Origin: Sulfidibacter corallicola
GTDB taxonomy: Bacteria > Acidobacteriota > Holophagae > Acanthopleuribacterales > Acanthopleuribacteraceae
Length of the DNA: 64,000 nucleotides
Reading direction: 5' to 3'
Assembly: GCF_017498545.1 (NCBI RefSeq)
Contig: NZ_CP071793.1
Span: 10,844,256-10,908,255 of the forward strand
The first letter of the stretch is position 1, and the number at the start of each line of letters is the position of its first letter. A program made the translations under genes and the position numbers. The notes beneath the pieces are model-generated. The model was not told where the DNA came from. It searched no databases and was given only the letters and a program-made list of their open reading frames with translations. Shown here piece after piece: positions 58,801 to 64,000 of the stretch.

Positions 58801-61166
58801 TGTCCCAGCCGCTGATCAGCGGGAAGGAAGTCATCCTGGAGAGCCGCATCGACCCGGAAACCCTTTTCGTGTTGGCCGATGAAGACCGGGTCATGCAAAT
58901 CCTCCACAACCTGATCGGCAATGCCGTCAAATTCACGGATCGCGGCTCGATCCGCGTGTTCGCGGAACCGGAGGGCGATTTCGTGGCTGTCAGCGTGGCC
59001 GATACCGGCATCGGTATCACCCCAATCCAACAGGAACGCATTTTCGAGTCGTTCGAGCAGGCCGACGGCTCCACCGGCCGCCACTACGGCGGTACCGGCC
59101 TCGGGCTGGCCGTGACCCGCCAACTGGTGGAATTGCACGGCGGGACGATTCGCGTGAACTCGACTGTGGGCGAGGGCTCCATTTTCACCTTTACGCTGCC
59201 CGCTTCCGAGGAGACCGCGGAAGCCTCCGACAAGGCCCTCTCCTCCGTCGTGGCCGATCCCTCGAGCGAAGATCAACTCGAACTGGTGGTGACCGAATGG
59301 GCGCGCAACAGCCACCGCGGTTCGACCTTCAACATCCTGGTCGTAGACGACGAACCGGTCAACCGCCAGGTGCTCATCAACCACCTCTCCCTGGAGAGTT
59401 ACCACGTGGTTCAGGCCTCGAGTGGCCCGGAGGCGCTGCGCATCATGGCCAACGACCATGCGTTCGATCTGATTCTCTTGGACGTGATGATGCCCCAAAT
59501 GACGGGCTACGAAGTGTGCGAGGTGCTGCGCCAGCGGTTCACGGCACAGGAGCTGCCCGTGCTGTTCCTGACCGCCAAGAATCGGATCAACGACCTCGTT
59601 CGCGGATTCTCCGCGGGTGGAAACGACTACATCACCAAGCCGATTTCCAAGAGCGAGCTCATCGCCAGAGTGGAAACCCAGCTCAAACTGCTCGAAAGCC
59701 ACCGCGGCCTGGAACGCCAGGTGGCCGAACGCACCCAGGAACTGAAACTCAAAAACGATCAGTTGCGCGATACCAACCAGGAATTGCGCCAGAAGAACAG
59801 TGAACTGGAAACCCTGGACCAGATCGTTTGCGCCATCAACCGCGAAGTGATGCTCGAAACGCTGGTGGAGTCCCTGTTGGAAAAGGGCTTCACCCTGTTT
59901 CCCCAGGCCGAGAAGGGCGCACTGCTCCTGCGCGAGGATACGGGCGATCTCTACAAGATCGCGGCGACCTACGGCTACGATCCCGGCGACCTGGAATCGG
60001 TGGTCTTCAGCGAGGAAGAGCTGTGGGCGCGCTACAGCAGCGGCGAAGAGAAGGAGGACGGTGTCTGGTTGGTGCGTCACGCGCCGCAACTGCCCGGCTG
60101 GGAAAAGTTGACGAACCTGCCCAAGCCCCAGGCGATGTTGTCGATGTCCCTGGTTTCCGAAGATGTCATGGTGGGCGTCCTGATCTTGGACAACTTCACC
60201 GATTCCGAGGCCTTCGACCACATGGTCGATGTAGGCAAGCTGAAACGCTTTCGCCAGCACGCCATTTCGGCCGTCAACAAGGCGCGGTACGTGCGCTCGC
60301 TGGAGAATACGACGCGCCAACTGTCGCAAACCCGGCGCGAATTGCTGGAGGCGGCCCACAAGGCGGGCATGGCGGAAATCGCCATCGGCGTGCTGCACAA
60401 CATCGGCAACACGCTCAACAGCATCACCACCTCCACGACCCTGATGCAGGAATACCTGGCCGAACCAAAACCGATGCGCACCCTGAAACGCATCGCCGAT
60501 CTCATGGAAGACCACCGCCACGACCTGATTCGATTCCTGGCCGAAGCCAAGAAGGGCGACGCGGTGCCGCCCCTCATCATTCAGGCCACCAAACACATGA
60601 CCGATCTCCTCGATCAATTGAACAAGGAGGCCAGGCGCGTCAGTGGCGGCGTCGCCAAGATCAACGAATACGTCCAGGCCCAGAACGAGTATACCGACGC
60701 CGAAGACTTCATCGAGGAGGTCGATGTCAACGGCATCGTGGAACACGTGGTCTCGCTGCAGCGGGACATCGTGGATCAGCGGCGAACCAGCCTCAAGCTC
60801 CAGTTGAGTCACCTGCCCCTGATCATGAGTCGACGCAACAAAATATCGCAGATCATGACCCACCTGCTGTTCAACGCCATCGACGCCATTCGCCACCTGG
60901 AAGACGTCGGCCAAATCCGCGTCCAAACCGCCCACGACGCGACCCACATCCAGATCGAGGTGAGGGACAACGGGGCCGGTATTCCCAAGGAAGAACAGGC
61001 CACCCTGTTCAGCCAGGAACAAGCCACCAAAAGAGGCGGGCGCGGTTTCGGCCTGCACTATTGCGCATTGGCCGCCAAGGAGCTGGGCGGCCAGCTCTGG
61101 GTGGAGAGCGAAGCCGGAGAAATAGGGACAAAATTTGTCTTTCGGTTACCGCGGAACAATATTTAA
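55863..61166 (+). CDS. Hybrid sensor with propeller, two histidine-kinase modules, receiver and GAF-like domain
   Basis: 1767 residues from GTG 55863 (AGGAGG 12 bases upstream); ATG 55872 is an alternative. Signal peptide, then a periplasmic Reg_prop propeller (~40-720, repeated [13 protein letters not shown]-type blades), a Y_Y_Y domain (~770-835) and one membrane helix (~843-863). Kinase 1: HELRTPLNG (~902), [24 protein letters not shown]. Receiver (~1155-1275): [20 protein letters not shown] coiled coil and a GAF-like domain (~1315-1480) follow. Kinase 2 (~1495-1767): [12 protein letters not shown] (His ~1511), [25 protein letters not shown]. No HTH or separate output is present, so the partner is encoded elsewhere. 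The propeller/Y_Y_Y type in known systems senses glycans or similar extracellular cues. Confidence 0.93.
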   Translation: MAPMKRARLEAPRSDPVRILPLLGLWVWAVVAGSSPSLAQEPNLAFERISANQGLSQVTVTCILQDRLGWMWFGTQDGLNRWDGYQFTWFKTRHDDPHSLSDNYIRSLANGDDGAIWIGTSLGLNRFDPRTGRFRDYHHDPDNPESLGFGLVQAMVSDGAGGLWVGTLGGGLNHLDVKSGVFTHYRAAESGPSQHHPIHDEIRALLRDSRGHLWIGTTGGLSRLDPETKRFDHFQAAEATAGSATTSGQGTTTRLSHNRVMSLYEHDGFIWIGTDGGGLNRLDPQSGRIKHYRHLSQATGSLSDDRVHAITGDNWDVLWIGTYGGGLNRFDLASGTFTTYRYQSTDTFSLSHNDINALVRDRTGVLWVGTYGNGISRLYPYSEQFHAFKHGSPSPTPLSSNEVRAVLEDPDGTLWVGSRLGLDRISADRRSVRNFRHDPADAGSLGSDRVDALYRDPDGRLWVGTQASGLHHFEPETETFVRYPFEPETPGGLSHPYIRSIYPGRDGRFWIGTYGGGLNHFDPSTETFTHFRHDPNQPRSLPDNLVFPIREEPDGTLWVGTLGGLGRRRPGGVDFDIFLPDRNQPGSISHRRITCFFRDRKGQLWIGTQGGGINKVLEDDTSEIRFQSWTSVDGLDADAIGGILEDERGYLWMSTTRGVSRFDPESGTFFNFNRADGALDAGYFIDAYAMGGKNRIYFGGIFGLTVFSPGSVQTASPPPKTMITDFYLSSRPVPLRAEWDQSPLKKPIYETESLVLPHSRSNFSFRFTALDFGDPAKHRFAYRMEGLDDTWIETDAQNRFANYNKPPPGTYSFQVKSANREGEWEEPGVRIEIKLLPPPWRTWWAYSIYSLFLAGLAGAYTRFQANKLKRERQIAERERLVAKRLRQLDKLKDEFLANTSHELRTPLNGIIGLAESLIDGVTGQLPKTTTYNLHMIVSSGRRLASLVNDLLDFSQLRNATIELRKTPLDLANLADIVVNLSQPLISGKEVILESRIDPETLFVLADEDRVMQILHNLIGNAVKFTDRGSIRVFAEPEGDFVAVSVADTGIGITPIQQERIFESFEQADGSTGRHYGGTGLGLAVTRQLVELHGGTIRVNSTVGEGSIFTFTLPASEETAEASDKALSSVVADPSSEDQLELVVTEWARNSHRGSTFNILVVDDEPVNRQVLINHLSLESYHVVQASSGPEALRIMANDHAFDLILLDVMMPQMTGYEVCEVLRQRFTAQELPVLFLTAKNRINDLVRGFSAGGNDYITKPISKSELIARVETQLKLLESHRGLERQVAERTQELKLKNDQLRDTNQELRQKNSELETLDQIVCAINREVMLETLVESLLEKGFTLFPQAEKGALLLREDTGDLYKIAATYGYDPGDLESVVFSEEELWARYSSGEEKEDGVWLVRHAPQLPGWEKLTNLPKPQAMLSMSLVSEDVMVGVLILDNFTDSEAFDHMVDVGKLKRFRQHAISAVNKARYVRSLENTTRQLSQTRRELLEAAHKAGMAEIAIGVLHNIGNTLNSITTSTTLMQEYLAEPKPMRTLKRIADLMEDHRHDLIRFLAEAKKGDAVPPLIIQATKHMTDLLDQLNKEARRVSGGVAKINEYVQAQNEYTDAEDFIEEVDVNGIVEHVVSLQRDIVDQRRTSLKLQLSHLPLIMSRRNKISQIMTHLLFNAIDAIRHLEDVGQIRVQTAHDATHIQIEVRDNGAGIPKEEQATLFSQEQATKRGGRGFGLHYCALAAKELGGQLWVESEAGEIGTKFVFRLPRNNI

Positions 61167-61552
61167 GGCGAGAACCAGTCGCACATAGATGGAAACCTGG
61201 TCAGGAAACGGCGCCCGCAAAGGCGATTCCGCTCGTTCACCGGGCTCGGAGCACTTCTGATCGAACCCGCCGGCAGATCGCCGAGTGACACTTTTTGTCA
61301 ACCCGAAGATGATTCGGTGCGAGAAAATGCCAACCGCCCCTTGAGAAAGCACTACCGAAACTTGGCAAACCCAAAAACCGAGCCGCCACCTCGACCCGCT
61401 GCCACACGCCTAATCAACTGGTTTTAAACTGGAAGGGCCCGCTTTTTTTTCATTTTACCAACTTGCCACAAGTGGCACTCTATTCTGGCACCACATTTGA
61501 AGTATGCTCCGTGCATAAGCGGCAGCAACTCCTCGGATTTAAAGGCTTTTCA
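61167..61552. other. Intergenic region upstream of pilin-like gene
   Basis: No gene. TGGCAC-N5-TTGAA at 61486-61501 resembles a sigma-54 -24/-12 site but lacks the conserved GC of the -12 element. The ORF frame upstream of 61553 is open but has no signal. Confidence 0.5.
61486..61501 (+). promoter_or_regulatory. Weak sigma-54-like site before the pilin gene
   Basis: TGGCAC, CACAT, TTGAA: a good -24 box but the -12 box has GA in place of GC, so activity is doubtful. Type IV pilin genes are often sigma-54 dependent. Confidence 0.2.
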
Positions 61553-62059
61553 GTGAAACGCAAAGGTTTTAGTTTAGTGGAATTGATGGTAGTCGTCGCG
61601 ATTATCACCATTCTTTCGGCCATCGCACTCCCGATGTATTCTTATTTCCGCCAAAAATCACAGGCCATGAATGCCATCGGTGCTGCGGCGGATGTAAGGG
61701 ACACGTTGAACAGTTGGTACAGCACCAACGACTCCTTTCAGGGGCTCGCCTTTGCCCAGGGTACCTGGGGCATGTTGGAAGCGGCTTCAGCACAAACCGG
61801 CGGTCAAGTCGCTCTAGGCAACGGCCTTCCAGAAATCGTCAACCTGACGTGGAACCTGAACGTGTCATCCAGTATCGGCACCGACGATACGGTCGTGATC
61901 GGGTTCACCTGGGCCCAAGGATGCCAGATGTGTGACGGCCAGTGGTGTTTGCTATGCAATTCCACCTTGGGAGCCTGCAACGTCGAAGTAGAGATTACCG
62001 ATCCGGACGGCACGATTTTGACCAGCCTCAATCGAGGGCAAGGCACGGCCTGTCCCTGA
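61553..62059 (+). CDS. Type IV pilin-like protein, Cys-rich C-terminus
   Basis: 168 residues from GTG 61553, with AAAGG seven bases upstream. A four-residue leader KRKG is followed by FSLVELMVVVAIITILSAIA, the class III prepilin signature with Glu at position 5. Prepilin peptidase should cut after the Gly and methylate the Phe. The globular part (~35-168) is acidic to neutral and ends with several cysteines (CQMCDGQWCLLC, GAC, ACP), suggesting disulfides. It may be a major or minor pilin, or a type II secretion pseudopilin; no pilus assembly genes are adjacent. A clear terminator follows, so it is probably monocistronic. Confidence 0.88.
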   Translation: MKRKGFSLVELMVVVAIITILSAIALPMYSYFRQKSQAMNAIGAAADVRDTLNSWYSTNDSFQGLAFAQGTWGMLEAASAQTGGQVALGNGLPEIVNLTWNLNVSSSIGTDDTVVIGFTWAQGCQMCDGQWCLLCNSTLGACNVEVEITDPDGTILTSLNRGQGTACP

Positions 62060-62092
62060 TCAGCCACAACCAGTTGACCTTGACTTCCATTT

Positions 62093-62120
62093 GACCCTTC
62101 TTTGAAGGGTCTTTTTTTTT
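62093..62120 (+). terminator. Terminator of the pilin-like gene
   Basis: GACCCTTC (62093-62100), TTT loop, GAAGGGTC (62104-62111), then nine T residues. Confidence 0.9.
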
Positions 62121-62479
62121 GCCTCCACGTTACCGAAAGCCCAACCCAATATTTTCATGTCAAAAATTTTACTTTAACGTCCGTGGAAAGCGAAATGCCC
62201 CCGTATCCTACCTGAAATGCCGGCACCGCCAACCGACATGCGGCCCCTCGGGCCATGGAAACTCAAGTTGATTCGCCTTCGTTGCGAAGGAACCCATAAC
62301 GAAACGTTTGTCTTTCCACAGCTCAGGTGTGTCTGTCCGAAACCTTCGGAAGGCGCTGTCCATCCGTGCCAACGAGCCTTGCAACCCCTTCGGCCCCTTT
62401 TCACGACGAGCATCCGAGAACCCAAGAAACCACGCCCTTTCGGCACAACCCGACCACTCCCAAACAAGGAGATCGGTCT
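62121..62479. other. Intergenic region
   Basis: AT-rich at 62140-62180, then GC-rich. No gene or repeat is seen; it likely holds the promoter of the three-gene run that follows. Confidence 0.55.
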
Positions 62480-63214
62480 ATGTCGCAACGGTTTTTCTCC
62501 CTATCGACTCGGCTCCTGGTTTTGTTCCTGACGACCCTTCTTTGGCCGAGCCGGCTACACGGCGGGCTCGAAGTGCTCGAGGAGGCCAAGCACCGGGGAT
62601 CCTTCGGACTGCGTGTCACCACGGGCACTGACGAGACCTCGGTGGCCACGGCGGTCGGCAGTTCCTTCTCCCGACTGCGCGTTCGCTTCTACCTGCGCCT
62701 GGACGGGCTCGACCTCGCTGAAGCCACATCGGCCACGGTGTTCTCCGCCGAAAACGACGGACCGGCCAACATCGCGATTCAGGTCACCCGCATCGACGGG
62801 CAACTGCGCCTCGGCTGGCAGGTTCGCCTCGACAACGGCTCTTTCGCCGAAGTTCTGCCGCCATCGGGCCCGGCCCTCACCGCCGCCTGGCACGCGATCG
62901 AGCTACGCTGGCAGGCCGGATCCGGCGACGGCTCCTTGCACCTGCTTTTCGACGGTCAATCGCAAATGGACCTCGATGCCCTGGACAACGACGCCACCCT
63001 CATCCAATCCTGCAGGCTGGGCCTGATCGACGGCGATCAGGGTACTTATTCCGGCCACGCCGATTTCGACGATTTCACCTGGCGTACGGAAGGCACCATC
63101 GGTTTGCTTTCCCTCGACCCGGCCGAGTTGACGGAGCCGGCCTCCCAATGGCCCGAGCGCCATTCCATTCTCTACCTGATCGGCCTCGTCAGCGAAATCC
63201 GCACTTCACCGTGA
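62480..63214 (+). CDS. Secreted LamG-like/concanavalin-fold protein
   Basis: 244 residues from ATG 62480, with AAGGAG eight bases upstream. The signal peptide ends near SRLHGG. The rest resembles a laminin-G/concanavalin-type beta sandwich (RVRFYLRLDGLDLAEATSAT, WHAIELRWQAG, HADFDDFTWR). The C-terminus (ASQWPERHSILYLIGLVSEI) looks like a decayed version of the LLPxW tail of neighbouring exported proteins but lacks the calcium loop and Cys. Function unknown; it may be a surface or carbohydrate-binding protein. It is followed by two more exported-protein genes in the same direction. Confidence 0.75.
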   Translation: MSQRFFSLSTRLLVLFLTTLLWPSRLHGGLEVLEEAKHRGSFGLRVTTGTDETSVATAVGSSFSRLRVRFYLRLDGLDLAEATSATVFSAENDGPANIAIQVTRIDGQLRLGWQVRLDNGSFAEVLPPSGPALTAAWHAIELRWQAGSGDGSLHLLFDGQSQMDLDALDNDATLIQSCRLGLIDGDQGTYSGHADFDDFTWRTEGTIGLLSLDPAELTEPASQWPERHSILYLIGLVSEIRTSP

Positions 63215-63260
63215 ACCCGCAACCGCCACGCCGGCACCCATTAAGATTAGGATGGTAGTC

Positions 63261-63881
63261 ATGTACCTGCGTTTGTTCAGCTTAATCAGTATTCTCAGCC
63301 TGGTTCCGTTCCTCTTCGCAGAAGACGATCCGCACGCGCATTCCGTTCACTCCGGTTCGTCGGCGGCCACCGGGATACAGGTTCACGGGCACTGGACGAT
63401 TCGGGTCCTGGATCCCGATGGCTCCCTGGTGCAGGAGGTTTCTTTCGAAAACGCGCTCACGAGCCCGGCGACCCTCACTTCGCTGCTCAACGGAGACGCG
63501 GTTTCCGGTGGCGGATACGTGGTGGCCACCAATCAAAACGCGGTATCGTCGGGGGTCGGCCCCTGCAACCCGGACTGCGAGATCGGCCCGACGGGGCTCA
63601 ATGCCGGTATCACCTTCGATTCGAGCAATCTGACGCTCACCCTGATGGGCACCAATTTCGAGACCCTGCGCATGGCAGGCAGCTTCACCGTGACGACCAC
63701 CTCGACGATCGACCTGGTCCAAAGCTGGTTCTGCGTCTGTAACGGCACCACGAACAACGCCACCCAATGCAAGGCCAGTCCCGACTCCTGCGGCGTCTTC
63801 ACTTCCAAGATCTTGGGCTCCGCAGTCTCGGTCACCGCCGGCCAAATCGTTCAAATCACCGTCGATCTCACCTTCAGCTAA
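63261..63881 (+). CDS. Secreted hypothetical protein (206 aa)
   Basis: The start at 63261 was chosen because AGGA lies eight bases upstream; an ATG at 63252 overlaps that site. The signal peptide is MYLRLFSLISILSLVPFLFA. The mature part begins with a His-rich stretch (DDPHAHSVHSG), then a beta-rich domain that starts HGHWTIRVLDPDGSLVQEV. It includes a Cys-containing segment (CNPDC, CVCNG, CKASPDSCG). I do not recognise a family. The opening ('W-I-V-DPDGSLV...FENAL') resembles phage/pilus-tip-like beta domains, but this is weak. It lies 47 bases after the LamG-like gene and 15 bases before the next gene. Confidence 0.7.
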   Translation: MYLRLFSLISILSLVPFLFAEDDPHAHSVHSGSSAATGIQVHGHWTIRVLDPDGSLVQEVSFENALTSPATLTSLLNGDAVSGGGYVVATNQNAVSSGVGPCNPDCEIGPTGLNAGITFDSSNLTLTLMGTNFETLRMAGSFTVTTTSTIDLVQSWFCVCNGTTNNATQCKASPDSCGVFTSKILGSAVSVTAGQIVQITVDLTFS

Positions 63882-63896
63882 CGCAGGGAGCATACC

Positions 63897-64000
63897 GTGA
63901 AGGCCAACACCGCTTCACGAGCCGTCCAGGCGCTGACCCTGCTTTGCCTCGTGCCCTGCGCGGCGTTGGGTCAAAGCGCCGATCTGGCCGTGTTTCAAAA
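63897..64000 (+). CDS. N-terminus of a further exported protein (3' truncated by window)
   Basis: GTG start with AGGGAG six bases upstream, 15 bases after the previous stop. Only ~34 residues are visible. A signal peptide (ALTLLCLVPCAALG) is followed by QSADLAVFQ. Such a mature start is common in proteins with DUF11-type repeats, but the window ends before this can be tested. Confidence 0.6.
   Translation, partial: MKANTASRAVQALTLLCLVPCAALGQSADLAVFQ

Overview
The window is GC-rich, gene-dense bacterial DNA. It is dominated by very large exported multidomain proteins, secreted zinc proteases of several unrelated families, a hybrid sensor kinase with a two-component-regulator propeller, a small NRPS and an RHS toxin. 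No rRNA, tRNA, CRISPR or transposase gene was found. This mix suggests a free-living or host-associated predatory-type bacterium, possibly Acidobacteriota near Acanthopleuribacter/Holophagae. That is an inference from gene style only; no taxonomic marker is present.

Layout: 3-773 is the end of an exported HzsA-like protein. 1380-6035 is a large secreted protein with a DNRLRE-type N-terminus and a dockerin-like C-terminus. 6036-7178 is a repeat-filled gap between convergent genes, with a 34-bp tandem repeat and a ~430-bp imperfect palindrome. 24125-7179 (minus strand) is a three-gene, translationally coupled unit: an RHS/NHL toxin with an N-terminal dockerin pair and a C-terminal HINT plus toxin tip; a 174-aa putative immunity protein; and a 3308-aa astacin protease carrying about 21 PKD repeats, two LRR blocks, a cohesin-like domain and three PPC domains. 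25293-26309 holds a small unknown gene and birA. 27158-33730 (minus) is an A(MT)-T-C-A-T-TE dipeptide synthetase. Around it lie a matrixin-like protease, a SAM methyltransferase, an exported proline-iminopeptidase-like hydrolase and an ABC exporter. 41930-43162 is a response regulator with a PP2C phosphatase. 43215-52204 holds M28, M9 and M36 secreted proteases and an acidic small protein. 53279-61166 holds an M20 hydrolase, a cytidylate-kinase-like protein and a double-kinase hybrid sensor. 61553-64000 holds a type IV pilin-like protein and three exported proteins.

Two themes tie the window together. First, many exported proteins carry dockerin-like modules (six with reasonable support), five of them at the C-terminus with a recurrent LLPxW...LDxxxLxxxC-like pattern. 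A cohesin-like domain sits in the giant astacin protein, in the same operon as a dockerin-bearing RHS toxin. This suggests, but does not prove, cohesin-dockerin assembly of secreted proteases and toxin. Second, three intergenic regions carry one family of interspersed hairpin repeats. The stem sequence changes from copy to copy while staying self-complementary, between conserved flanks (GTAGGT and TCGAAGCAAC). This family is also amplified as a 148-bp tandem array.
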